The notes beneath the pieces are model-generated. The model had not been told where the DNA came from, searched no databases, and saw only the letters and a list, made by a program, of their open reading frames with translations. Made by a program: the position numbers and the translations under genes. A stretch of 64,000 nucleotides of DNA, taken from positions 41,951,906 through 42,015,905 of the forward strand of contig OZ024718.1 of the NCBI GenBank assembly GCA_964016875.1, in the 5' to 3' direction. Position 1 is the stretch's first letter. Every line of letters begins with the position of its first letter. Shown here piece after piece: positions 43,554 through 55,678 of the stretch. The DNA comes from Fallopia convolvulus (lineage: Eukaryota > Streptophyta > Magnoliopsida > Caryophyllales > Polygonaceae).

Positions 43554-46500
43554 CAGAACGTCACTCCTCCGCCGGGACGAACTGAAGACGGAGAAAAAGC
43601 GGAGGAAGTGACCTTAGAGGAAGGAAGGGTCGTCAAGATCGGAGAAAATCTGGAGCCACTAGTCAGAGAAGAATTGATAACATTCCTGAAAAGTCACAGG
43701 AGCTGCTTCGTTTGGAGTCACGAAGACATGACTGGAATAGACCCTTCCATCATCACACACAAGCTCAATGTAGACCCTGAACATCCTCCAGTCAGACAAA
43801 AGAGACGAAAGTTCGCCCCAGAACGAATACAAGCGGTCGATGAAGAGGTCAAAAAGTTACTAGACACCGGAAAAATCAGGGAAGTGAAGTACCCCGACTG
43901 GCTGGCTAACGTAGTCGTGGTGCCTAAAAAGAACGGAAAGTGGAGGGTTTGCGTGGATTTCACCGACCTCAACAAAGCCTGCCCCAAGGATTCTTTCCCT
44001 CTTCCCCACATAGACTCAATGGTGGACGCAACCGCGGGTCACGAACTACTTACCTTCATGGACGCATTCAGCGGTTACCACCAGATCCAGATGGAGCCTG
44101 CAGACCAAGAGAAAACCTCCTTCATCACAGGGCAGGGAACGTATTGCTATCGCGTAATGCCTTTCGGTTTGAGAAACGTCGGGGCTACTTACCAAAGATT
44201 ATTCAACCGGATGTTTCGCGACCACATTGGCAAAACAATGGAGGTGTATATCGACGATATGGTGGTAAAGAGCACAAGCGCTTCCCTCCATGAGGGGCAT
44301 TTAGAAGAAGCATTCAAGGTCCTCGAGGAATACAACATGAAGCTAAATCCCCAAAAGTGCATCTTCGGGGTACAGTCTGGGACCTTTTTGGGGCATGTAG
44401 TGACCAAGCGAGGGATTGAGGCCAGTCCAAACCAAGTACGGGCAATTGCTTCCTTGAAATCCCCTCGAAGCGTGAAAGACGTGCAAAAGCTAACCGGCAT
44501 GATAGCTGCACTCAATCGGTTCATCTCCAAATCCTCAGATAAGTGTCGACTATTTTACGAAGTACTAAAGAAGAACAAAAGTTTCTAGTGGACGGAAAAA
44601 CACGAGGCCGCCTTCCAAGAGCTGAAGGGCTACTTCGCCAATCCCCTACTACTAGCTAAACCAACTCCGGGGGAAGTGCTACACCTCTACTTAGCTGTAT
44701 CAGATCGCGCCTTAAGAGGAGTTCTGGTCAAAGAAGAGGAAGGCCAACAGGTTCCTGTTTACTTCGTAAGCAGAACAATGGTGCCTGCCGAGACGCGCTA
44801 CTCTCCAACGGAAAAATTAGTCCTGGCAGTCGTGATGTGCTCAAATAAACTCCGACCTTACTTCGAGTCGCACACTATCATTGTCCTGACGAATTACCCA
44901 CTCCGACAAATCATGCAAAAACCAGAATTCTCAGGAAGGATGGTAAAATGGGCGATCCAACTAAGCGGATACGACGTCAGATATGAACCTCGAAGAGCGA
45001 TCAAGTCACAGGTACTGGCTGACTTTGTTGCCGACTTCACCCCAACTCTCGAAGAAAGCGCTAAAGAGGAGGTGTTGACCTCATCCCTCGACGAACCTGA
45101 GGAGGAGTGGATACTGAACACAGATGGAGCTTCAAACGCAAGAGGAGCAGGGCTCGGCGTCGTGCTAAAGTCGGCAAGGGGGGAAACAATAGCTCAGGCG
45201 GTCAGGTGCAACTTCGAAGCTACTAACAATGAGTCGGAGTATGAAGCTCTTATCTTTGGGCTGGAATTGGCTAAAGATTTGTCCATAAAGAAAATCAAGG
45301 TAAGCGCTGATTCCTTACTCATCATCAACCAGATCCTAGGCATTTTCGAACAAATTCCTCGAGATCAGAATGCACCGACCGATGCCCTAGCCGGTCTAGG
45401 CTCAACCCTAGACCCCAGGGAGTATGATAAAATACCATTGGTCCACTTATTACAGTCGGCTATAACCGAAACATCGGTGACACAGGCTACGGAACCACCA
45501 CCAGGGCAACTCGCCCCAGATATTCTCCAAGCATCCACCAGTCCAAGGGTCGGCTCAGGCAACCACTGGACCAAGCCATACCTTGATTGGTTCCTTCACG
45601 GCAAAGTTCCTGAGGACAAGGTAGAAGCCAAAGCCTTAAGGTCAAAAGCAATGCAATTCGCCATTCTAAAAGGGGTCCTCTTCCACAAATTGGCGGCAGG
45701 CTTCTTACAGCGATGCGTGGAGAAAGAAGAGGCCGAGAAAATCATGCGTGACGTGCACAACGGAGATTGCGGTAATCATACTGGGGGTCGCAGTCTTGCT
45801 AACAAAATCCTAAGGCAAGGGTGGTATTGGCCCACCATTCGCCAAGATGCCACCAAGTATGCTCAATCATGCGAAGCGTGCCAAAGGCACGCACCAGTCC
45901 CACACCAGCCGCCAGAGATTCTCCATCCGTCCATCACCCCCTGGCCATTCATGCGATGGGGGATGGACATCGTTGGCAAGTTACCCCCGTCTACAGGGAA
46001 AAAGGTGTTTTTTCTTGCCATGACAGATTACTTTTCTAAATGGATCGAAGCCGAAGCCTTTTGGGAGATCAAAGACAAGCAAGTAATTTCATTCATCCAG
46101 CGCAACATCTTGAGCAGGTTTGGAGTCCCCGCGGAGATTACTTGCGACAACGGATCACAATTTATAAGCAAGAAGATGCGTGATTTCTGTAAACAGTGGA
46201 ACATTGATTTAGTCATGTCTACTCCCAGATACCCGCAGGCCAACGGACAGGCTGAGGCCAGCAACAAGGTAATCATCAATAACCTAAAGAAGCGACTGAT
46301 AAAGTCCAAAGGAAAGTGGGCCGAGGAATTACCCTACGTACTCTGGGCCGATCGCACCACCCCAAAGGGGGCCACCGGACAGACTCCATTCTCACTGGTA
46401 CATGGCTGCGAGGCCGTTATCCCAGCTGAAATACTAGTCCCAACCGCAAGGTATGGACTCGCCACCTCAGAAAGCAATGGACGAGAGTTGGAAGCAGATC

Positions 46501-46802
46501 TGGATACTATCCAGGAACTCAGAGAGGCAGCCCATGCTCGGATCACGAAATACCAACAGTAAGTGGCTAGAAGTTACAATAAAAATGTTCAAGTAAAAAG
46601 TTTTCAGCTCGGAGACTAGGTATTGCGAAAAGTTTTCCAGAACACCGCAGAAGCGAACGCTGGCAAGTTGGCCCCCACTTGGGAAGGACCTTACAAAATC
46701 ACCAAAGTTGCGGGAAATGGAGCTTACCAGCTAGAATCCAGAGACGGACAAGCGGTACCACGAAGCTGGAATGCAACCCATTTGAAAAAGTACTATTTCT
46801 AA
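43548..46802 (+). pseudogene. pol: Gypsy-3 pol (RT, RNase H, integrase) with three stops
   Basis: It is in frame with gag-pro. RT has 'VVVPKKNGKWRVCVDFTDLN', 'MPFGLRNVGATYQRLFNRMF' and YIDD at 44247-44258. A TAG at 44586 replaces a Gln expected before 'WTEKHEAAF'. The first RNase H region ('DRALRGVLVKEEEGQQVPVY') and a second ('LNTDGASNARGAGLGVVLKS') follow. The second carries a 78 bp in-frame deletion near 45350 relative to Gypsy-1. Integrase has the HHCC zinc finger (HNGDCGNHTGG...CEACQRH) and a DDE core ('MDIVGKLPPS', 'ITCDNGSQF', 'NGQAEASNKV'). TAA at 46560 and a TAG near 46617 break the C-terminal tail, which ends 'NATHLKKYYF' at 46802. No chromodomain is seen. Confidence 0.94.
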
Positions 46803-47884
46803 TTTAATTCCTTATCATGATTTATTTCTAGATATTTCTTAGCTCTAGCTTAGAGAATCTTTAGGCAATTTTTGGCTTTTTCAATAAACGACTCAGGACA
46901 CTTGCCCACACTATCGGACAAAGTTTTCAAAAATTCTTAATGCATCAAGTTTGTTTTCACACATCTTTGCACAATAACTTGCGAGAAAATCATTCTCCCG
47001 ATCTTGCACACTCTCTTATTGCTTAAGAAACGCAAACACACGCTAATCACACGATATGAAACGCGTCAAAGAAAAACCACTGATGAAACAGATGGTTATA
47101 CCGTCTGAAAACGACGAAGTCATCAACGTTGATGAAGAAACCCATAAGATGGTTACCCATACGCTAATCAAAGTTACATACAACATGAGACGCGTCACAT
47201 ACACTAAATACCACTGTTAAGACACATGGTAATACCGTCTAGAAATGGCGAAGTCGTCACGAATACAACGTCGACAAAGTAACCCATAAGTTGGTTACCC
47301 CCTATCTAATTTCGATTTAACGAAACATCCGATTAGTACGGGAAGGGGAAAGCTATAGCATATAACCCAGGCCATATGCGCGGGACGCCGCGATGACACT
47401 ACATCCTAATCTAAGGATCCATTGCCCAAGAACACGTCAACTCTTAATGACCCTTGGCAGCGGCCAAAGGCAGCCTAATCGTAACAAACTACGCACGACC
47501 CCTCTGCAGAAAATTTAAACACTCAACGCGTAAAACGTGATCCTACGCAGGACTCACAGTAAGTCGCTAACGAAAGGAGCACTAAAACTCCTTAAAACGC
47601 TACAACCTAAACGCGTACCGTAATTACGGGCAACACATTCATGGAGATTCTCCAAGAATCTCCCTATGCTAATATACTACGCAAATTTCCAAATACAGAC
47701 AAACAAGCAAATAAAATAATATCGCGCCATTCAGGGGGCGTCAAAACCATTTAAAATCAGACGCCACATGAGTTCTAGGCCCCAAGCCATAAGGATCACC
47801 AAAATATCCTGACAATCATCCAGCAAAAACAAAAAGAAAAAAAAGAGTATTTCTAAAGAGATTGAAGAGGGGCACATCAGGAGC
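46803..47884 (+). other. Gypsy-3 non-coding region between pol and antisense gene
   Basis: About 1.1 kb with no coding signal. A locally repeated phrase, GTCTGAAAACGACGAAGTCATCAACGTTGATGAAG-like, occurs twice (about 47103 and 47239), each followed by ACCCATAAG...TGGTTACC. It would be the shared 3' region of the sense and antisense transcripts. Confidence 0.5.
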
Positions 47885-49759
47885 TTACTGCCCGCCAGCT
47901 GGGGTCGAAGAGTCCTCCTTGCCCATGGTCTTCTCGCCATCTCCTTCCTTGTCCATGGGGCACCCTTCATTGTCTTGACCTTTCTTTGGAGAGCTTGCAT
48001 CGTCCTCTTGGTCTACAGCCACCAGATATGCTTTGCCTGGGGGGGGGTGGCCAGCGGGGTAGTACTCTTCCAAAACCTGCAGTTGCGTCTTCAAGTCCCA
48101 CTTATCACTTTTACCATCGGCGAAATCTTGTAGCAGCTCCACTTGGGACTTCATCGTGTAGTACGCTGCCACGTCCACCACCACCTTGGAAAAGCCTTCG
48201 ATCTCCTTCTCTGCCTCTGACGCCTTCGCCTCAAGCAATGCCTTTTCAGACTGAAGGTCCTCCATCTGAACCCTCAAGGAATCTACCGACAACTGAAGTT
48301 GGCGAGCCTTCCCGTCTGATGCAGCGGCCATTTCCCTCGATTGTTTCTCTTTTTCTTCCAGCGCCCTCATTTCTTCCTGGCAACGACCATTAGTGGCCAT
48401 CAGTTCCTGGAAGGCCTGCAAAAGTAGACAAGTGAGGATAAGTTAAGAAGAGGGCAAGTAAGCGTCAGGAAAATGCCAACGAATCAACGACGAATATCTA
48501 AGGGCTCGGGTGAGCGAACTTACCACTCTTAGCGTTGCACCCACATGGCTGAACGCGGCATCAGGGGTGAGGGTTTGGAAGTCCATCTTTACATTCGGAA
48601 GCAAGGTGTCCCCGAAGGTATTGAGGAGGTCCTTCGGCTCTGCCTTCTTGGCAACAAGCGAGGTTGGAGAATCGTCAATCTTTTTCCGCTTCAAAGAAAG
48701 AGACTTCTTGGCCTCAGAACTAGGAGGGGGCGACAAGGGAAGTCTGACCCCACCAGATCTCAGCCGTTGAACCATTGCTGCGGCAGAGGTGTCCACGACA
48801 GCGCCTAGGGAGTTTTATTCGAAGTCACATTGAGAAAGAGAGACGCTTATTTAAAAATAAGTCTAAGAGGATTAAACACATGGGAAGTAGAAGAAAGAGA
48901 AACCAACCTGATTTCTTCTTAGAGGAACTCATCATATCAGAAGACAAGGGAGTGACTTCGGTATCGGTTTTCTCTTCGTCTGATCCTGCAGATTCTTCGT
49001 CTTCACCACTACCCGCTGGGTCAGGACAGATCTTCTTGGGCTTTCGTTTTTCAGGCTTGATCTTTAGCAGGCGCCGGCACACACCTGTATCCGTGCTTTT
49101 GGAGTTGATTCCTACCGGTACTGCACAAGAAAAACAGATGTGAAAACAGGAAGACCAGAGTATGCAAAAAAGAGGTTCAATAAAGAAGATCAGATCGTCT
49201 TACGAGATGTGTTCCACTCATCTCGAAAGACGTCTTTCACTCCATCATCAAGATCGCCTAAAGATGCTTTTTCGACAAAGAAGAATCGGGATTGCCAGCT
49301 CCGGGAGGAAATTTTCAGTTTAGGAATAAGGGGGGTTTTCGTGTCCCTAGCATGCAAAGTGATGCGACCAGGCCTCTGGGGAACGATTTTATATGCCAAG
49401 AGAAGTTCTCCCATAGTCATCCTCAAACCCCTATCTGTGGCAAGCTCATCGATTCGAGCAAGGGTACACCAAGTGGTCGGAAGGATTTGGCATGGAGAAA
49501 TTTTTAGGGTTTGAATGAATTCCCGAATGAAAGAAGAGAAAGGAAACTTTAAACCTAAAGAAAAGGGGTAATCGAGAAAGCAGATCCACCCTGGCCGAAC
49601 CCAATCAATGAATTCGACAGTCGGGGTGTGTAAACGGGTCCCCTCTGGAAAGCCATCGAAGGAGATTCATTTAGCGATCTCCTCCGACGTCATATTGCAG
49701 CGGTGAAGGTCTTGGGGACCCAGGGATGAAGAAGAAACGAAAGTCGGGGTTTTGGCCAT
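47885..49759 (-). CDS. Gypsy-3 antisense gene, four exons, one stop codon
   Basis: On the minus strand, exons at 49204-49759, 48908-49120, 48524-48804 and 47885-48415 have GT..AG borders and join in phase to 527 codons. The start is MAKTPTFVSSSSLGPQDLHR. The only interruption is TGA at codon 31 (49667-49669). Exon 1 holds a gypsy-type (PF04195-like) domain with 'GWICFLDYPFSLGLKFPFSS' and 'RPGRITLHARDTKTPLIP'. Exon 2 is basic then acidic (KPEKRKPKK...EDEESAGSDEE). Exon 3 is Ser/Pro-rich with KRKK. Exon 4 is a long Glu/Lys coiled coil followed by 'DKWDLKTQLQVLEEYYPAGH' and an acidic tail. The basic stretches suggest nuclear entry (inference). Gypsy-1 has a homologue with matching exons. Function is unknown. 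Confidence 0.85.
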
Positions 49760-50010
49760 GGAGATCAAAGCAGAAAAAAGCTATAAACGAGGAAGAAGAA
49801 GTGTTACCTGAGGGAGACGAGGGCATGAATTGAGAAGGAAGGAAGGCGTGGGGAAGATAATGATAAGAAAAGCGAAGAGTCTCTCAGGTCATTAAAGGGA
49901 AGCGGCAGAGGCAGATCCCGTCTTTCAAGGCAGTCTCCAAAACGTCTTATCAAGCTTAAATGCAATTTTCGAAATTTGAATTTAAATTTTGAAAATGCAT
50001 TTAGGGGTAT
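49760..50010 (+). other. Gypsy-3 leader of the antisense gene and purine tract
   Basis: Non-coding; it should contain the antisense promoter. It ends with TTTAGGGGTAT just before the 3' LTR, like the tracts of Gypsy-1 and Gypsy-2. Confidence 0.5.
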
Positions 50011-50418
50011 TGTTAGACCCAGATTTTTGCTAGCTAAGTGTTGAGCCACAGACAGAGAATCTCCAACGTATACAGAGCTACGGAGGATTTTCGGGATCAA
50101 CTAAGTCGGTTAGAAGAGGGAGGATCCGAGATATGTTTGTTATAAGATAGATTCTTCTTCAAATTGTATCAGTTATACGATAAGATCAAGACGAGATTGG
50201 TTAGTTAGAAATAAGATATATCTTTATTAAGATAGAATATGCTCTAAGGGGGCTATATAAATCGATGTAACCCTTGGGGGTAAGGGGGTTTGATTCATAC
50301 AATTTATCCTGATTTCTACATCAATAAAAATACACATTCGTTCGCATTCTTCTTAGTTCATTTGATCAAGGCCCGATCTAAGCCAAGGTTCTACCTTTGG
50401 TAAATTTTGGCTCAAACA
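50011..50418 (+). repeat. Gypsy-3 3' LTR
   Basis: 408 bp, identical to the 5' LTR except for about 9 substitutions and one missing base (ATTATATC versus ATATATC). Followed by GACCC. Confidence 0.97.
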
Positions 50419-52395
50419 GACCCCAATGTGGTACAACTGGGATCGTCCACTCCCAATGAAAATGAGGGAGTGGATGTGGATCATGGATCCGAGGTGAGCG
50501 AGGCTCCAACCCTTAAATCCGACATTTTTACAAAACATTTTCAAAGGGAGCTTATGATGCATCTACCAAGAAATTTAAAGTTCATTGTAACTATTGTCCT
50601 AAGCATTACACATGGTTGTCGGGATCGGGCTATGGAACATTGTCCGGTCATGTGAAGAAAGTACACCCCGACAAGTTAGGCATGATGCGAGGACAATCCC
50701 AACTCTACGGGTTTGCAACTTCTTCTTCCCTTAATCCTCATTACAACCCTCATTTATTTACTTATAACCATAATGATAGCATGTATGCCTTCTCCGAGTC
50801 TATTTGTGTTGATCACTTATCATTTAGTTTTGCTGAAAAGTTAGGATTTAACAATTGGATGACTAATCATGTACAACCCGCTTATAAACCGACTACTAGT
50901 AAGTCGGTAAAAAAAATGTGATGAAAGCAAATAAAACCCGTAAAATGGCATTGGTGAATTTTTTTGCTCAAAATGATATTAAAGTTTCAATTTGTGTGAC
51001 ATTTGGGGTGATCATTGGCAAAATCATTCATACATGGGCTTAACATGTCATTTAATTGATGATCATTTTGTTCTGCAAAAACGTATTTTGGCTTATAGAG
51101 TATTTGATTTTTCTCATACCGCTTTAATGATTAGTAACATTATTCGTACTATTTTGGAAGAGTATAGACTACTTAATCGAGTTTTTTCTCTCTCGTTTGA
51201 CAATGCATCTAACAACACCACTTCAATCCGAGATTTGATTCCGCATTGTCAACCAATTCTTGGAGCGAAGTATTTTCATATAAGATGTGTTTGCCATATT
51301 TTAAACCTATATGTCAAAGATGGTTTAAATGTCATGTCGGGTTTAATCGCTCCTATTAGATATGTTGTTAGTCGTATGTGGGCTAGCCCCAAAACCGCCC
51401 AAGATTGTAAGTCGTTTTGTGCTAAAAAAGTGTTCCACACCGAACTTTTCCAAAAGATGTTTGCCACGTTGAAAATCCACTTTTAAACTACTTCATGCAT
51501 GTATGCCTTACAAAGAAGTTTTGACTTCTTTTGCCTCCATATATTTTCCCGACAATGCCATTATTTTTCAATCTTGGGATTATAGATATAAAATCTTAGA
51601 AGTTTTGAGAATATTTCATGATGCAACATTAACTTTTAGTCATGTTTATAAACCTTGTGCACATTTGTTTTGTTTTGAAGCATTGAATGTGGCGGGTGGT
51701 TTTTGTGAGGGGAGCAAATTCCCCGAACTTTGTGGTGCTATTGATGCTATGAAAGTGAGATGGTTGAACTATTTTAAAGTTATCCCCAATAATTATCTTG
51801 TTGCTTGTGTGTTTGAACCTAGATTTAAGATGAGTGGTTTAGAAATGTTTTTGAATGGTTATTATAATGCATTGGACTTGGATGTTAATGATGATATTGC
51901 TAGTGTTGGAGAAATACATAGTAAAGTTAGAAGATCAATTGAAGAATTGGTTACGGAATATTCATCTAGTGTTAGTTCTTCTTCATTACCTCCACATTCA
52001 TCCTCCTCTTGGAGCTCGAGTGCCCTCGGTGCTACTAAAAAGTGGGGGGCTAGTATTATACATAGCCTTACCAAGAGACCGAGACATTCGAGCTCGAATG
52101 CGGAGTTTGAAACATATCTAACAACCCACTTTGAGTTTGGTGAAGGAGAATTTGATATTTTAGCTTGGTGGAAGACCCATAAGAAGACTTTCCCAACCTT
52201 GGTCAAGATTGCGACTCAAGTGCTTGTTGTTCCCGCCTCGACCGTATCGGTAGAGCAAACATTTAGTGAAGGAGGACACGTCCTAGACACAAAACGATCG
52301 AGTTTAAAGCCCAATGTCTTGGAAGCCCAAGTGTGCGTATGTGGTTGGAAGAGGGTGGAAATTCATCAACAAAAGACGGAGGTATCCGAAACTTC

Positions 52396-52677
52396 CGACT
52401 CAGACGGAGGTGTCGCGATCGCGGTCCTAACTTTTTTCAACAAAGTCAGGACCACGATCACTGCACCCAACCGGCGATCGTGGTCCCTTACCATGCGATC
52501 GCAGTGTGTGTAACCCGCGATCGCGGCGATCAAGGGATTCAACTTGAATTTTTTATTTTTTATATTTAAAAATTGTCGGTTCTGAACCGGGAGAAACTGG
52601 CTCTAGCTGGAACCGGCCGGTTCCATGGTTCCGAGGAACCGGAACTGTCGGTTCCATGGTTCTCGCGCCCAGGTCTA
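52396..52677. repeat. hAT-1 3' subterminal repeats
   Basis: Contains GCGATCGCGG-type palindromes and CCGGTTCCATGGTTCC words, then the terminal repeat. It mirrors the left end. Confidence 0.75.
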
Positions 52678-52734
52678 GGTTGTCTTGGCCTATGTCCATG
52701 AAAGAATTTAAATATCTTTCTTTTGTTTTCATCA

Positions 52735-53383
52735 TTTTCCTCCACTTGATATCGACTTGTCCTCAAGGCGATCTTTCTAAAAAACAAAAGGACTGAGTAT
52801 GAATTCCTTGGACACATAAACGACACATCTTCTTGAATAGCCATTGTTCAGTCTGCTATGATAGGATCAACTAAATGATTAGGCAATATAACTTTTTAAC
52901 ATTTATTACCTCCAATTTATAAGAAAGATCTTCACTAAATTGCATGGGGATCAATTCAAGCAAGCTTAGGAATACCATAGTTGAGACGTTGGTTGATACC
53001 TCTTCTTCGTCTTCAACCATGGCTATAAGTAGGTCTGCCTTTGCTACCTCTTTAGGTCTCACATTGACCCATAATATAGACGTTCTAAGAGGTGTAAGGG
53101 TCGGCCTAGATGATGACAATGTTGGCCAAGTTTTAGGATCCTCAATTAGATACAAAGAAAGTAAATTTGGTGATGCCTCTACGTATTTGCAGTCCTCAGT
53201 ATCATGATTTTTCTCAATCATATTGCTGGAATATGTGACAAGATTGTTTAAAATTAAATAACACTCATTATTAACATTAAATAGGCACTGATTTGAGCAG
53301 ATCTTCACTAACATAAATTGTTATCAAGATCAATATAATAAATCCAAGATTGAAACTTGTCTCAACCTAGCTCTAATACCAAT
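52735..53383 (-). other. Array internal segment 1
   Basis: On the minus strand a 147-codon reading (53314-52871) includes 'EDPKTWPTLSSSRPTLTPLR' and 'FSEDLSYKLEVINVKKL'. Segments 2 and 3 carry recognisably similar readings with frame damage, so an old small protein may have been encoded. No known domain is recognised. Confidence 0.45.
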
Positions 53384-54176
53384 TGATAAAGAATTTTCTC
53401 TTCAATTCCTTGATGATGACAATTCGGTCTAGTTTTGGTCCCGATCTTGACAAGTACTTCTCTTTGCATTTGAACCCACAAATTAACGCTTTTATAAATC
53501 AGTTTTACACATATATAACACTAATGAAATTGTATGAGAACTCACACAAATTGCTTATCTAGAACATGTAAAATGAAAGCACACAAGAGAGTTTAGGGGA
53601 CCAAATTTGAGGATAAACTTAGCTAATTTTAAGTCTTGATTCAATCTGATTTTTTCATTAATTAAAGAGTGTTTAAATAGACAAAAATGTTCCTATGATT
53701 CCTATAACAAAAAACAACTTTTCTTAATCTAAAAGATAACTAAAAACTTGTAAAAGATAGAATTTCAGCATAGGTAACTCTTACAAGTGTTCCATTTACT
53801 AAACATAATATTAAATCCACAAGGAAATTGTAATTTTAAAACAAAATATAAGATAACCAAAATCTGGTTAAATATGGAATGTCCGTTATTCTCGTAGGAT
53901 CTTGCATATGTTTTAGTAAAACAAGATTTTGATCATCTTATTGGAATTAAAACTTTATGTGAACAATCATGTTTTACATATTTATGTTTCAAATTCATCT
54001 TGAATGAACTAGAGATTTTTTTTATTCACATTTATGACCAATTTAGTAACACCTGTCAAGCATTCAATGTGAACACAAACTTCACAAATGTAAATTTCCT
54101 TGGCTTCATTCTCTTCGTTGGAAGTCGTGGCCTATGTCTATGAAAGAATTTAAATGTCTTCCTTTGGTTGTCATCA
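53384..54176 (-). repeat. Array LTR 1
   Basis: About 793 bp. The primer site complement CTCTAATACCA lies at 53371-53381. It shares the phrases TAGGATCTTGCATATG and GGTCCCGATCTTGACAAGTACT with LTRs 2 and 3. Confidence 0.7.
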
Positions 54177-54828
54177 TTTTCCTGCACTTGAATTCAACTT
54201 GTCCTTAAGGGGATGTTGGTAAAAAAACAAAAGGACTGAGTATGAATTCCTGGGACACATGAATGACATAACATCTTCTTGAATAGCCATTGCACAATCT
54301 GCTATGATAGGTTCAACTGAACGATTAGGTAATCTAACTTTTTTAACCTTTATCACCTCCAATTTATAAGAGATATCTTCATTGAATTGGATGGGCATCA
54401 ATTCAAGCACGCTCAGGCATACCATAGTTGCATTGTTCGTTGATACCTTTTCATCACCCTCAACCATTGCCACAAGTGAGGTTGCCTTTTCTACCTCTTT
54501 AGATTTCATAATTACCTATGTTGTCGTTGTTCTAGGAGGTGTAAGGGTTGGCCTTTATGATAATAATGTTGGCCAAGCAATAGAATATTCAATTGGATCC
54601 AAAGAGAGGAAATTGGTTTTGCCTCTTTGTTTATGTAATCCTCAATATCACGATTTTCCTCAATCATATTGAGGGAATATGTGACATGATTGTTTAAAAT
54701 TGAAAAGCACGCATCATTAACTTTGAATAGGCGCTGATTTGAGCAAATCTACATTGACATATATTAATATCAAGATCAATATGATAAATCAAAGAATAAA
54801 GCTTGTCTCAACCAAGCCATGATACCGA

Positions 54829-55678
54829 TTCATACGAAATTATCTCTTTGATTCCTGGATAATTACAATTTGGTCTTCTTTTGGTCCTAGTCTTAACACG
54901 TACTTATTTTTGCATTTGAACCCACACATTAACACTTTTATAACTATGTTTTAGATAGAAATAAACTGAATATAACACACATAAAATTGTATTTGAAAAC
55001 TCACAGAAATTGCTTATTTGGAAAATGCAAAATGAAAGCATACAAGTGAGTTTAGGGGACCTTAATTGAGGTTAAACTTAACTAAGTTTAACTCTCAATT
55101 CAATATGATTTTCCATTTATTAAATATATTTTAAATACACAAAAAATTTCTTAAGATTTCTTGAACAAAAAGCAACTTAGTCTAAACTAAAAGATAACAA
55201 ATAACTAGTAAAAGATAGAAGGTTGCTTTCACACATGTCCCATCTGAACATGTGATTTTATCATCCAAAATATAAAATAAAAATTAACTAAAGATAATAT
55301 TATATCCATAAGTTAATTGTAATAATAAAATAAAATATAAGATAATCTAAACCTTGCTAAATATGGAAAGTCTATCATTCTCGTAGGATCTTGCACATGC
55401 TTTAGTAAAACTGGATGTTGATCTTCTTATTATAGTAATTGAAACTTTACGTGGACTATCAAGTTGTACATATTTGAATTATATTTCCAACGCATCATGA
55501 ATGAAGTAGAGATCATTTTGGTAACCACATTAATGACCGATTTGATAAGAGTTGTCCAGAATTCAACGTGAACATATGCTTCCCAAATCTCTATTCTAAA
55601 TTCCATTGGCTTCATTCTCTTGCTTGGTGGTCGCTTATGTTTTTGGAAGAATTTAATGTCTTCCTTTAGTTTTCATCA
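54829..55678 (-). repeat. Array LTR 2
   Basis: About 850 bp, aligned with LTRs 1 and 3 by TAGGATCTTGCACATGC and the TCATCA border. The primer site is degenerate (GCCATGATACC). Confidence 0.7.

Larger units (their letters stand above)
40730..50423 (+). mobile_element. Gypsy-3: nearly complete Tat-lineage Ty3/gypsy element
   Basis: LTR to LTR it is 40735-50418 (9,684 bp), with target duplication GACCC at 40730-40734 and 50419-50423. Order: 5' LTR, primer site, gag-pro (41226-43547), pol (43548-46802), about 1 kb of non-coding DNA, antisense four-exon gene (47885-49759, minus), leader, purine tract, 3' LTR. Gag, protease and pol share one frame and are separated only by a stop in readthrough context. 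LTRs differ at about 9 substitutions and one indel, so it is the youngest LTR element here. It inserted into codon 34 of the hAT-1 transposase. Confidence 0.97.
40634..52513 (+). pseudogene. hAT transposase, split by Gypsy-3 and frameshifted
   Basis: The start is ATG at 40634 (MEGFLNIDQIFGSQESG). The reading reaches the GACCC duplication at 40734 and resumes in frame at 50424 (NVVQLGSSTPNENEG). A BED zinc finger follows (CNYCPKHYTW...GHVKKVH), but a frameshift near 50550 separates it from the start. A catalytic-domain segment starts near 50990 ('CDIWGDHWQNHSYMGLTCHL', 'SLSFDNASNN') and another frame change lies near 51485. The C-terminal dimerisation domain reads 'FDILAWWKTHKKTFPTLVKI' and 'TVSVEQTFSEGG' (about 52140-52350). 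Sequence between the BED finger and the catalytic domain also seems deleted. It cannot act on its own. Confidence 0.92.
39994..52685 (+). mobile_element. hAT-1 transposon, interrupted by Gypsy-3
   Basis: The element spans 40002-52677. It starts TAGACCTGGGTTCCGGTTC and ends with the complement of TAGACCTGGGCGCGAGAACC. Its 8 bp duplication GGTTGTCT lies at 39994-40001 and 52678-52685. Without Gypsy-3 it is about 3.0 kb. Subterminal regions are rich in CCGGTTCC words and GCGATCGC-type palindromes. It encodes one defective transposase and sits in an LTR of the tandem array. Confidence 0.95.
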
